Shown here: positions 1 to 6,988 of the stretch, piece after piece
How positions within the stretch are numbered: position 1 is the stretch's first letter
How the letters are laid out: every line of letters begins with the position of its first letter
From: Lachnospiraceae bacterium UBA1201
GTDB taxonomy: Bacteria > Bacillota > Clostridia > Lachnospirales > Lachnospiraceae
NCBI GenBank assembly: GCA_002309675.1
Contig: DBXX01000019.1
Span: 50,681 to 63,134 of the forward strand
Direction: 5' to 3'
DNA length: 12,454 nucleotides
Translations under genes and position numbers: made by a program
Notes under the pieces: generated by a model
Told to the model about the DNA's origin: nothing
Databases searched by the model: none
The model's input: only the letters and a program-made list of their open reading frames with translations

Positions 1-3000
1 CAGTCATCCAGTAAGCTTTCCAGTGTGACCTCTTCGAACTCTTCTTCGTTCAGCTGCGTCTTAAAGAAGCTGGTAGGCGGCAACTGCTTCGGGTCACCTA
101 CGACAACACATTCACGGCCGCGCGCGATGGCTCCGACCGCCTCACAAGTCGGAAGCTGGGAAGCCTCATCGAATACGACCAAGTCGAACATCGGATACGA
201 CGGGTCGATAAACTGAGCGACGGAGATCGGACTCATGAGCATACAAGGGCACATCTTATGCAAAAGCCCCGGGATCATTTCAAAGAGTTTACGGATCGAC
301 AGACGTTTCCCGCCGCTCTTGATCGCTTTCTTCAGGGTAGCCACCTCAGAGGATGCCGCAACGTCGCCGCCTGCATTCGGAAGATTTGAGGACAGTCGCG
401 CCGCCATCTCCTGCATCAGAAGCGCATTCAGTTCCTCTTCGGTCTTCTTGAAGCTCTCGATCAAGGCTTCGAACTGTGTCTTATGGAAGCGTGAGAGCAC
501 AGGCGTATTCCCGATGATCTGCATGATGATCCGGTAGGTCAGACGCTGATAGAACGCGCGCTGCAGTTCCTGCGGAGGAACCGCGCCGTCCAGGAGGGCC
601 GAAACCTCATCCCCGAGGCCCATCGCGATCGCTTCATCCTGCATGTTCAGGAAGTTCACCCAGTCACGCAGTTCCGAAATATGGTTACGCCAATGCAGGC
701 ACTGGTTGCTCGCCGTCGTGAACCAGTCCGGTTCATTCCAGAAGGCTTCCATACGAATGCCATAGGTCGAACGTAAGGTATCCTCACATCCGGCTAATTC
801 TTTCTGCAGCGTCGTGAAATTCTGAATATCATTTCCCTCTTCGCGATTCCAGTTCTCACGGTCATTCAGAATCTCGCCGACACGCATGCCGATCTCGCTT
901 CTCTCCTGTGAAGAGAAAACCAATTTCGAGATGCAGGCACGGATACGCACGGAGGCTTCAAACTTCTGTGAGAGGACTTCAAAATCGGTATCGCAACCCT
1001 TCCAATCCTGACCGAGCATAGCAACTGCGTTCGGGTTCGCCATCTGGATATATTCCTCGATGTCGTGATATTTCTTCAGGGTCGCAAACAGTTCCGGTAT
1101 AGTCTCTTTAGTAAGGGAAATGCCGCTCTCCGGCTTCACCATACCATTGATCTCGCGGACCACGTCCTTCACCTTTCCTCCCCGGAACAGGAAGAAAGCT
1201 TTTTCTGCCTTGTTGAGGCGCTCAAGCGCACCCTTATAATCGTAGGTGAGCATCTCGGGCTGATAGGTCGTGAGTAATTGCTCTTTCTGCGCCGTAAGCT
1301 CGCGGCCCTTCTCGATCAGTTCGCGCACGACGGCGTCTGCATTATCTACAGGGGACCCGCAAAGGATCTCTCCTGATAGGTACGGGGTCGTCAGGGTCAA
1401 TGAAAGCAGTTCCGCCATCACGGGAACCGTGCTGTATTGACCCGCCTTTTGGAAATTCAGTTTTTGCGCATAATAGCGATAGTATTCGCCGACAGGCGTA
1501 ACAACATTCAGGAAGTTCTTAAGCGCCGTGGAGATATCATCCCTGAGCATCGCATTGTATTCACGGGAAGAAAACAGACGGAAGGGATTTCGTACCAGAT
1601 CCCCACATTCAACCGCTGCGCGAACACAACCATTAAGTACATCATTGTACTGAACGAAACGCTCCGGCGTGGTCTGCTCGATCAGTGAATCCGGGATATT
1701 CAATTCGTACGACGGTCCATTCGAATAACTCTCATACAAACCGACCAGATCATACAGTGAATACCCACAAGGGCGTGTCTTATGAAGTTCATTCATGACT
1801 TCATTAAGTTCGTCTTTTTCCTGTTGCAGGAGCAGGACCTTCGCGTCATAGCCGCCTGCCGGGGCAATGCGTCCGAGCTCGAGCGTACGCTGCAACTGTT
1901 CCAGAACATCGCGCTTTCGTGCCTTATTCGAGTGCAGTTCCAGACAGAACGGCCCCAGGCCGATCTTCGTCAGTCGTTTCTGAACGACGGACAATGCGGA
2001 CATTTTATCCGCTACAAACAACACGCTTTTTCCTTGATACAGCGCGTTCGCAATGATATTCGTAATAGTTTGGGATTTACCGGTTCCAGGCGGTCCATGC
2101 AGAACGAAGCTGCTACCTCGGGCGGCCGCAACGACTGCCGTCAGCTGGGAAGCATCCGCCGAAAGCGGCAAGGCCAGGTTTTCATTGACCGCTGCAGAGT
2201 CCAGTTCCTCGGGTTTCGGGAACAAGTCCTCCGGCGCATAGGTGAGATACCCCTTCGCCAGGCTTTCGACCGTTTTGTTCTTCATCAGGTCCTCTTTACG
2301 GTTCTTCAGGTCATTCCACATGATGAAACGGCCGAAGGAGAAAATGCCGAGGAATGCCATCGGAACGATCTCAAAACGGGGCATACCCTCAACCAGCGAT
2401 GCGATACTTGCAAAAACCTTTGCGAGATCCACGCCTTGCTCGTCATACGGCAGTTCATCCAGCCCATCGACTTTCATTCCGTAATTCTGACGCAGCATCT
2501 CCAACAACGTCACATTCATCTGCGGATCTTCGTCGCGCAGTTTGATCGAATACATCTGCTCATGGATCTTACGGGTGATATCGATCGGGAATAAAACCAG
2601 CGGTGCCAAACGCTCTTTCTCGGACTTATCATCCTCATACCAACGCAGAAAACCAAGTGCCAAATACAAAGTATTCGCGCCGTTCTCTTCCATGCTGTTT
2701 TTGGATTCACGATACAGCGCGAGAAGCATCTTCTTCTGCGCATCTTCCGTACAGCAGGTATACAGGCGGTTCGAAGCAAAGGCCTTCTGCACCGTCTCCG
2801 TTTCTTGTGATTTCTCTGTATGATAATAAAATCCGGCTTCTGCCTGCAATCCGGCAAGTGACTTTTCGGGTGCCGGCTGCAACCGGTACTCCGTGCCGGA
2901 ACTGAGTGCATTTTCCAGATCGATCATTTCGCCTGTAGTAAAGATCTGAACAGCGCCCTTATTACCACGGAAATTCAAAAAAACATTCCGCAGGGAAAGA

Positions 3001-3041
3001 TCCAAAAGATTACGCTCCCAGATTTTAAGACGAGTATCCAT
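1..3041 (-). CDS. DUF4011-type superfamily 1 helicase (partial, C-terminus outside window)
   Basis: A continuous reading frame of 1013 codons runs from ATG at 3041 off the left edge. The start is well set: a TAAGGAGGTG ribosome-binding site (3051-3060) lies 9 nt upstream. The N-terminus, MDTRLKIWERNLLDLSLRN, resembles the start of DUF4011 proteins. Helicase motifs visible: Walker A GPPGTGKS at residues 316-323, motif II DEAS at 958-961 (in VVFDEASQLP), and motif III GDPKQLPP at 982-989. About 635 residues separate Walker A and motif II, and parts of this look helical or coiled-coil, a large insertion as in other long SF1 helicases. Family members are often near 1900-2000 residues and carry motifs IV-VI, then a Vsr/MTES_1575-like nuclease and DUF3320; none of this can be seen here. 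Similar architectures have been reported as single-gene anti-phage systems, so defence is inference. The gene has its own promoter and faces away from a repeat-rich island. Confidence 0.9.
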   Translation of the reverse strand, partial: MDTRLKIWERNLLDLSLRNVFLNFRGNKGAVQIFTTGEMIDLENALSSGTEYRLQPAPEKSLAGLQAEAGFYYHTEKSQETETVQKAFASNRLYTCCTEDAQKKMLLALYRESKNSMEENGANTLYLALGFLRWYEDDKSEKERLAPLVLFPIDITRKIHEQMYSIKLRDEDPQMNVTLLEMLRQNYGMKVDGLDELPYDEQGVDLAKVFASIASLVEGMPRFEIVPMAFLGIFSFGRFIMWNDLKNRKEDLMKNKTVESLAKGYLTYAPEDLFPKPEELDSAAVNENLALPLSADASQLTAVVAAARGSSFVLHGPPGTGKSQTITNIIANALYQGKSVLFVADKMSALSVVQKRLTKIGLGPFCLELHSNKARKRDVLEQLQRTLELGRIAPAGGYDAKVLLLQQEKDELNEVMNELHKTRPCGYSLYDLVGLYESYSNGPSYELNIPDSLIEQTTPERFVQYNDVLNGCVRAAVECGDLVRNPFRLFSSREYNAMLRDDISTALKNFLNVVTPVGEYYRYYAQKLNFQKAGQYSTVPVMAELLSLTLTTPYLSGEILCGSPVDNADAVVRELIEKGRELTAQKEQLLTTYQPEMLTYDYKGALERLNKAEKAFFLFRGGKVKDVVREINGMVKPESGISLTKETIPELFATLKKYHDIEEYIQMANPNAVAMLGQDWKGCDTDFEVLSQKFEASVRIRACISKLVFSSQERSEIGMRVGEILNDRENWNREEGNDIQNFTTLQKELAGCEDTLRSTYGIRMEAFWNEPDWFTTASNQCLHWRNHISELRDWVNFLNMQDEAIAMGLGDEVSALLDGAVPPQELQRAFYQRLTYRIIMQIIGNTPVLSRFHKTQFEALIESFKKTEEELNALLMQEMAARLSSNLPNAGGDVAASSEVATLKKAIKSGGKRLSIRKLFEMIPGLLHKMCPCMLMSPISVAQFIDPSYPMFDLVVFDEASQLPTCEAVGAIARGRECVVVGDPKQLPPTSFFKTQLNEEEFEEVTLESLLDD

Positions 3042-3072
3042 AGGCTTTCACACCTCCTTACAAACTACCTGT

Positions 3073-3102
3073 ATTTTATCACATTGCGCCCCTTGTTGGC
3101 AA
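3073..3102 (-). promoter_or_regulatory. Candidate sigma-A promoter of the helicase gene
   Basis: On the minus strand TTGCCA (3102-3097) and TAAAAT (3078-3073) are separated by 18 bases; a one-base shift gives ATAAAA with 17. The predicted transcript start near 3066 leaves a leader of about 25 nt containing the AGGAGGTG site. The -35 box directly abuts the 14-bp terminal inverted repeat of the nested palindrome at 3103-3244. Confidence 0.5.
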
Positions 3103-3244
3103 GTTTTATCTGCCGCCTCATATCCTGCTCGGCGCGGTTTAAATTTGGGGCGAAAGGGGGCCTGCGGTCGTCTGTCAGACGGTCGCAGGTCCCCACCACC
3201 ACAACAATGAACGCGCCGATGTGGGTGTATGCGGCAGATAAAAC
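3103..3244. repeat. MITE-like nested inverted-repeat element, 142 bp
   Basis: The ends are a perfect 14-bp inverted repeat: GTTTTATCTGCCGC at 3103-3116 and its complement at 3231-3244. Nested inside are TCGGCGCG (3129-3136) with CGCGCCGA (3212-3219), and a central hairpin at 3156-3194 (GGGG, CCTGCG and CGTCT arms around a GTC loop). The central stem is continuous as plus-strand RNA because its offsets are G-U pairs; as minus-strand RNA they would be A-C mismatches. The flanks GGCAA (3098-3102) and CGCAA (3245-3249) differ by one base and could be a degraded target duplication, but this may be chance. No coding sequence is convincing. It could be a non-autonomous transposable repeat or a structured RNA. 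Confidence 0.6.
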
Positions 3245-3253
3245 CGCAAATTG

Positions 3254-3294
3254 GGATGCATTTCTCTCTTTGTCCTTTCCTCAGTTGCATCCTC
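3254..3294. repeat. 41-bp repeat, copy 1
   Basis: This copy starts GGATGCATTTCTCTCTT and ends CAGTTGCATCCTC. GGATGCA (3254-3260) and TGCATCC (3286-3292) form a 7-bp inverted repeat, so single strands could form a hairpin with a 25-nt loop. It differs from copy 2 at 3 of 41 positions. Read on the minus strand it encodes MQLRKGQREKCIP, a phrase copy 2 nearly repeats, but no genuine gene contains it. It begins 10 bp after the MITE-like element. Confidence 0.7.
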
Positions 3295-3315
3295 TACTGC
3301 GATCAAGCTAGAATA

Positions 3316-3356
3316 GGATGCATTTCTCTCTTCGACCTTTCTTCAGTTGCATCCTC
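3316..3356. repeat. 41-bp repeat, copy 2
   Basis: Direct repeat of the unit at 3254-3294, offset by 62 bp with a 21-bp unrelated spacer. The same 7-bp inverted repeat bounds it (GGATGCA at 3316-3322, TGCATCC at 3348-3354). A possible degenerate third remnant, GATGCATCATCCTC, lies near 3379-3392 and overlaps the end of the candidate RNA gene. Confidence 0.7.
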
Positions 3357-3371
3357 AAATTCAATAAAGCA

Positions 3372-3537
3372 AGAAAAAGATGCATCATCCTCTGTGGTAA
3401 CCCATGGTTACAGAGAGATGTTTACATCTCTCTTGATCACCACACAGCACGATCTGCCGAGACTGTCAAGGGTGCGAAGCACCTCGAAGAGGTTCCCTTG
3501 ACAGCCTCGGCAGATCATGCTCCCACCCACAGGCTTT
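3372..3537 (-). ncRNA. Candidate structured small RNA, about 166 nt, family not recognised
   Basis: Read on the minus strand from about 3537 the sequence folds into a compact multibranch structure. A closing stem pairs CUGUGG (3532-3527) with CCACAG (3397-3392). Helix 1 is 27 bp (3521-3495 with 3472-3446). Its 22-nt top is AA plus two adjacent hairpins, CCUC-UUC-GAGG (3492-3482) and UGC-UUC-GCA (3481-3473), giving a three-way junction. Helix 2 is AGAGAGAUG-UAAA-CAUCUCUCU (3433-3412). Helix 3 is GUAACC-AUG-GGUUAC (3411-3397), stacked directly on helix 2. The two imperfect positions of helix 1 (3517/3450 and 3505/3462) are G-U pairs on this strand but A-C mismatches on the other, which argues for this strand. 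TATAAT lies 7 nt upstream and a short hairpin with a U-tract follows. It does not match 6S, SRP, RNase P or tmRNA as I know them. Ends are estimates. Confidence 0.6.
3374..3391 (-). terminator. Weak terminator-like hairpin of the candidate small RNA
   Basis: On the minus strand GAUG-AUG-CAUC (3389-3379) is followed by UUUUUC (3378-3373). The stem can extend to 6 bp with a G-U and an A-U pair at the cost of two U residues. The stem is short and AT-rich, so termination would be partial unless helped by the preceding closing stem. Confidence 0.35.
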
Positions 3538-3543
3538 ACTCAA

Positions 3544-3549
3544 ATTATA
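3544..3549 (-). promoter_or_regulatory. TATAAT -10 box of the candidate small RNA
   Basis: A perfect consensus TATAAT is read on the minus strand at 3549-3544. The -35 region is poor: the best match, TTGAGG, would need a 19-base spacer, and GTTTGA further upstream is an alternative. The stretch upstream is strikingly purine-rich (G/A) on this strand. The predicted start is an A near 3537. Confidence 0.45.
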
Positions 3550-3620
3550 TCCCCCTCTCTCAATTCCCCCTCAAACTCTTCTTCACCCCTTTAGTTTAAA
3601 ACTAATCGAAGCATACTCAC

Positions 3621-3651
3621 AGCCTAAGGTTTTCACAGACCGGGGCTTTTT
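3621..3651 (+). terminator. Possible plus-strand terminator
   Basis: AGCC (3621-3624) and GGT (3628-3630) can pair with ACC (3639-3641) and GGCT (3644-3647), leaving a small internal loop, followed by TTTT. It would end transcripts entering from the left on the plus strand, but no plus-strand gene is visible. It coincides with the inverted copy of the metY terminator arm. Confidence 0.3.
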
Positions 3652-3762
3652 GAATATACGATTGTGAGACCGGCATTGAATGAGCTTTAGATTTTCACAG
3701 TGAAGTGACCTGACCGTCGACGATCGTATATGAAAAAATATAAGACCCGGTCTGTGAAAACC
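3628..3762. repeat. Long inverted repeat including the metY terminator
   Basis: GGTTTTCACAGACCGGG at 3628-3644 recurs exactly inverted at 3746-3762, and each copy is followed toward the centre by a T-rich tract and then ATATACGAT (3654-3662, and its complement 3723-3731). The arms are about 37 and 42 bases and enclose about 56 bp. The right arm is the metY terminator, so the left arm looks like an inverted copy of it. No gene lies inside. Confidence 0.65.
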
Positions 3763-3769
3763 GGGCCTT
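3733..3769 (-). terminator. Intrinsic terminator downstream of metY
   Basis: On the minus strand AAGGCCCGGT (3769-3760) pairs with ACCGGGTCTT (3751-3742) around an 8-nt loop, with one mismatch. It is followed by ATATTTTTT (3741-3733). It starts about 35 nt after the metY stop codon. Confidence 0.75.
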
Positions 3770-3803
3770 GTGTCAATATACTTCGCTTATCTCAGCGTAA
3801 ATC

Positions 3804-5096
3804 TTAGTTTTTATATGCCGCGTCCAATGCCTGCTGCACATCTGCGAGGATATCGTCAATATGCTCGATACCTACGGAAAAGCGGATCAGATCCGGCTGT
3901 ACGCCTGCTTCGATCAGCTGCTGCTCGGAGAGCTGACGGTGTGTATGGCTCGCAGGATGCAGTACGCAGGAACGAACGTCCGCAACGTGTGTAACGATGG
4001 CGATCATCTTCAGGGAGTCCATGAACTTCACTGCAGTATCTCTTCCGCCCTTCAGGCCGAAAGCCAGAACGCCGCAGGTGCCCTTCGGACAATACTTCTT
4101 CGCGAGTTCATTGTACTTGCTGGAAGCAAGGCCGGGATAGCTGACCCATGCAACATGCTCATTGGCCTCGAGGAACTCGGCAACCTTCTGTGCGTTGTAG
4201 CAGTGACGCTCCATACGAAGTGCCAGGGTCTCCAAACCAACATTCAACAGGAATGCGGACTGCGGGGACTGGATAGAACCGAGGTCACGCATGAGCTGCG
4301 CAGTCGCCTTCGTGATGTAGCCGAGCTTACCGAAACGCTCGGTGTAAATGATGCCATGGTAAGAATCATCGGGAGTTGTAAGACCCGGGAATTTATCTGC
4401 ATGCGCGTTCCAGTCGAAGTTACCGGAATCCACGATGCAGCCGCCGACTGCCATCGCATGGCCATCCATATACTTTGTGGTGGAATGTACCACGATATCC
4501 GCGCCGAATTCGAACGGGCGACAGTTTACCGGTGTGGCAAATGTATTATCGATGATGAGCGGAACACCGTGGGAATGCGCGATACGTGCGAACTTCTCGA
4601 TGTCCAGAACGATACAGGAAGGGTTCGAGATCGTCTCACCAAACAGTGCCTTCGTGTTCGGACGGAAAGCCTTAGCGATCTCCTCTTCGGATGCATCGGG
4701 ATCCACCAGGGTAACCTCGATGCCCATCTTCTTCATGGTAACGGTGAAGAGGTTGGACGTACCGCCGTAGATTGGCGCGGAGCTTACGATGTGGTCGCCG
4801 ACACCGGCGATGTTGAACATCGCGTAGAAATTTGCTGACTGGCCGGAACCGGTAAGCATCGCTCCTACACCACCCTCCAACTCACAGATCTTCTTAGCGA
4901 CAGTATCACAGGTCGGGTTCTGCAGTCTGGAATAAAAGTAACCGGAAGCTTCCAGGTCGAAAAGCTTACCCATATCATCACTGGAGTTGTACTTAAACGT
5001 CGTACTCTGGACGATAGGCAAAATGCGGGGATCCCCGTTCTGCGGCTCATATCCGCCTTGTACACAAATTGTTTCGATTTTAGCGTTCTTGTTCAT
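3804..5096 (-). CDS. metY: O-acetylhomoserine sulfhydrylase (MetY)
   Basis: PLP enzyme of the Cys/Met metabolism family. It joins O-acetylhomoserine with sulfide to give homocysteine (direct sulfhydrylation) and acts in the cytoplasm. In the 430-residue form, STTKYMDGHAMAVGG carries the expected Schiff-base lysine at K208. FYSRLQNPT (about 54-62) is the tyrosine/arginine phosphate-binding segment contributed by the partner subunit. IIDNTFATP (about 181-189) holds the aspartate that contacts the PLP ring nitrogen. The segment KFPGLTTPDDSYHG is typical of sulfhydrylases rather than MetB or MetC. Length is normal. I chose ATG at 5096 because MNKNAKIETICVQGGY matches how family members start; ATG at 5102 and at 5132 are in frame. 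None has a well-placed Shine-Dalgarno: the GAAAGG before 5132 is too close. The gene begins 86 bp after the lipoprotein gene, and no SAM riboswitch fits in that gap. Confidence 0.93.
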   Translation of the reverse strand: MNKNAKIETICVQGGYEPQNGDPRILPIVQSTTFKYNSSDDMGKLFDLEASGYFYSRLQNPTCDTVAKKICELEGGVGAMLTGSGQSANFYAMFNIAGVGDHIVSSAPIYGGTSNLFTVTMKKMGIEVTLVDPDASEEEIAKAFRPNTKALFGETISNPSCIVLDIEKFARIAHSHGVPLIIDNTFATPVNCRPFEFGADIVVHSTTKYMDGHAMAVGGCIVDSGNFDWNAHADKFPGLTTPDDSYHGIIYTERFGKLGYITKATAQLMRDLGSIQSPQSAFLLNVGLETLALRMERHCYNAQKVAEFLEANEHVAWVSYPGLASSKYNELAKKYCPKGTCGVLAFGLKGGRDTAVKFMDSLKMIAIVTHVADVRSCVLHPASHTHRQLSEQQLIEAGVQPDLIRFSVGIEHIDDILADVQQALDAAYKN

Positions 5097-5182
5097 TTTC
5101 ATGTTTCGGCAGAGGATCGGGATCCCCGCCATTTCCTTTCATTGAAGATGCTCTATATACAAGTTCGAAAATGATCTTCCGA

Positions 5183-6838
5183 TCAGATTTCGGACTGTAT
5201 GATCGAATCATAGTATTCACTGAGATCCGGATGGTCTTCCGGTTTCACATCCGAGAAAAAGAATTCGGAATTCACGTCGGAGGTAATAAGATCCTGCGCG
5301 AAATCAAAATAACCGGAGATCTTGGAAACCGTATCATACTTCGACATCTGCAGCCATCCGACCGAGGAAAATGTCAGTCGAACTTTATTCTCGACATCAC
5401 ATTGGCCATGTAAACGTAATGCCCCCTGGATGGTCGAAGTTTCCGGCGTCGCTGTTTCATCATCCAGTTCAACACTGCGATAAACCAATATACCATTCAG
5501 ATTTCCTTCGGAATCCATCTCGTCCAAAACCAACATCAGATACTGGTCGACTTTTTCGGAGCGATGTAACTTCGCATACCAACGCCCCTGAAGAGTCATC
5601 CGTTCGATCTGGGAAGTTGATGAGCGGGAAGCTAAAACAAACTCACCGTTTTGATCGTCGTAGTTATATGCGGATTCACCGGAAATGGATACCGTCGCAC
5701 GCTCAAATGCAAGCGTATATGCAAACGAGAGTTCCTGACGATGTCCTTCCTGAAGGATGCGATAGTTCGTGATCTCGAGGTTCGCGATATTATCCTCGGT
5801 CAATGTTGCGTCCGGCGCATACCCATAGCGGAACTTATTCTCGATCAACAACCTGCGAAGTTTCTTCTCAGAGATCATGTGGTTCGGGTTCCGGTAACCT
5901 AATTCTGTCTTAGGGCCGTATGATTCGATGTTATAGAAATACCAGCCGTCACTGTAATTAAACCGTAAGGTCACTTCGGTATCGATATATAACAGTTCGG
6001 TTTCACCATGTGCCATTACCTTAACGATGGCTTGATTATTCGAATGGTCGATCTTATCTTCGTCTATCTTCGTCCAGGAGACCTGTTCGAGGTTTTGGAA
6101 ATTATACTCATGGTCCTGATACTCAACGCGAAGCTTTTCGATGGCTTTAGTGATCATATCGTCCGAGATCAGCGCAGTGATCTTCTGAACGACTTCGATC
6201 TGAATATTCCCGGATTGGATCCAACCTTTACCGGGCAGATATCGATAATTTCCCACGACCTTCAGCGTGTGGACTAAAGAATCACGTTCCAAAACGATCT
6301 GCATGGAGATACCCGACTGGTTCTCGGAGAGCTTCTCCCATGTATCGACATCGGACACAGCCGCACCCTTTGTAGCGATCGTATAGTTGATCCCGCCGAC
6401 TGAATAGGTAAGTCCTTCCAGATCCGACAAAAACCGCTCCAGATCCACTCCGGCCATCGGATAGTCATTCCATTTATCGGTATCAAATGGTTCTAAGGAC
6501 TGGACCTTCCAGCCACTATCATAGACCAGACTCAGGGAATAAATGCGCGAATAGTAAATGTCATCGGCCACAAACGCCAGATCAACATTCATTGTGTCTC
6601 TATTCTTCTTCGTATCCGATACCCGGTCATGGACCTCGAATACCGCAAACTTCGTCACATTGGCGAATTCACCGTCGCGAAGGTAGGAAAGCACTAATGC
6701 ACTGATCTCATCCTCTGTCGGGAAGATGACTTTCGGCGCAGAACAGGCATGCAAAAAAACGATCATGCATAAAACCATACACATAATCGGTAACAGCGGA
6801 CGTATTATTACTCCCGTTTGATGCCTCCTCTGTTCCAT
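5183..6838 (-). CDS. Lipoprotein with four tandem ~95-residue repeats, unknown function
   Basis: Not recognised as a named family. The 551-residue product starts with a basic tip (MEQRRHQ), a hydrophobic stretch (about 11-29) and a lipobox FLHAC, predicting lipidation at C32 and anchoring outside the membrane; His at -2 is unusual. The mature part shows four similar units: about 41-120, 131-217, 225-306 and 322-405. Each opens with a short amphipathic helix (for example DEISALVLSYLRDG, SDDMITKAIEKLRVEY) and ends in beta strands with an aromatic/G-W motif (SGW 108-110, KGW 204-206, DGW 297-299; GEF 398-400 in the last). This resembles cystatin/NTF2-like folds, which is inference. Residues about 412-530 form a different beta-rich domain starting LQGRWYAKL. 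ATG at 6838 has AAGGGG 7 nt upstream. Its own promoter lies about 230 nt upstream. Role could be surface binding or assembly. Confidence 0.85.
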   Translation of the reverse strand: MEQRRHQTGVIIRPLLPIMCMVLCMIVFLHACSAPKVIFPTEDEISALVLSYLRDGEFANVTKFAVFEVHDRVSDTKKNRDTMNVDLAFVADDIYYSRIYSLSLVYDSGWKVQSLEPFDTDKWNDYPMAGVDLERFLSDLEGLTYSVGGINYTIATKGAAVSDVDTWEKLSENQSGISMQIVLERDSLVHTLKVVGNYRYLPGKGWIQSGNIQIEVVQKITALISDDMITKAIEKLRVEYQDHEYNFQNLEQVSWTKIDEDKIDHSNNQAIVKVMAHGETELLYIDTEVTLRFNYSDGWYFYNIESYGPKTELGYRNPNHMISEKKLRRLLIENKFRYGYAPDATLTEDNIANLEITNYRILQEGHRQELSFAYTLAFERATVSISGESAYNYDDQNGEFVLASRSSTSQIERMTLQGRWYAKLHRSEKVDQYLMLVLDEMDSEGNLNGILVYRSVELDDETATPETSTIQGALRLHGQCDVENKVRLTFSSVGWLQMSKYDTVSKISGYFDFAQDLITSDVNSEFFFSDVKPEDHPDLSEYYDSIIQSEI

Positions 6839-6895
6839 TCAAAAACCCCTTACTTTACACATCCACGCCGACCATCCCGGGCCGAAACGAAACAT
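6839..6895 (-). CDS. Possible 18-codon upstream ORF in the lipoprotein leader
   Basis: ATG at 6895 follows AGGAGGGC and encodes MFRFGPGWSAWMCKVRGF. Its TGA stop (6841-6839) directly abuts the ATG of the lipoprotein gene, and that gene's AAGGGG site lies inside this ORF, an arrangement that would allow translational coupling. Against it: only two bases separate AGGAGG(G)C and ATG, closer than usual, and no homology can be judged. An in-frame TAG sits just upstream, so the ORF cannot be longer. Confidence 0.25.
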   Translation of the reverse strand: MFRFGPGWSAWMCKVRGF

Positions 6896-6988
6896 GCCCT
6901 CCTACAGACACGCGATCGCCTGTGAATAATGCCCGATCCCTCCGGGAGCATCTTTCGTAGATATGATCCTTATAAAAATGCCTCCCTA

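Noticed and set aside
3048..3290. 80-codon minus-strand ORF containing MQLRKGQREKCIP
   Set aside because: It is read straight through the nested palindrome and a 41-bp repeat, overlaps the helicase promoter and has no ribosome-binding site; repeat sequence explains it better.
3254..3356. CRISPR array
   Set aside because: Only two 41-bp repeats with one 21-bp spacer, each repeat bounded by inverted termini, and no cas genes.
3372..3537. Plus-strand reading of the structured RNA
   Set aside because: On the plus strand the long helix has two A-C mismatches; on the minus strand these are G-U pairs, and TATAAT and the U-tract are both placed for the minus strand.
3372..3537. 6S RNA
   Set aside because: Size is similar, but the long helix is unbroken and lacks the large central bubble that mimics an open promoter.
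3861..4838. 325-codon open frame on the plus strand
   Set aside because: Antisense shadow of metY.
5097..5182. SAM riboswitch or T-box before metY
   Set aside because: The gap to the upstream gene is under 90 bp and shows none of the conserved blocks of either element.
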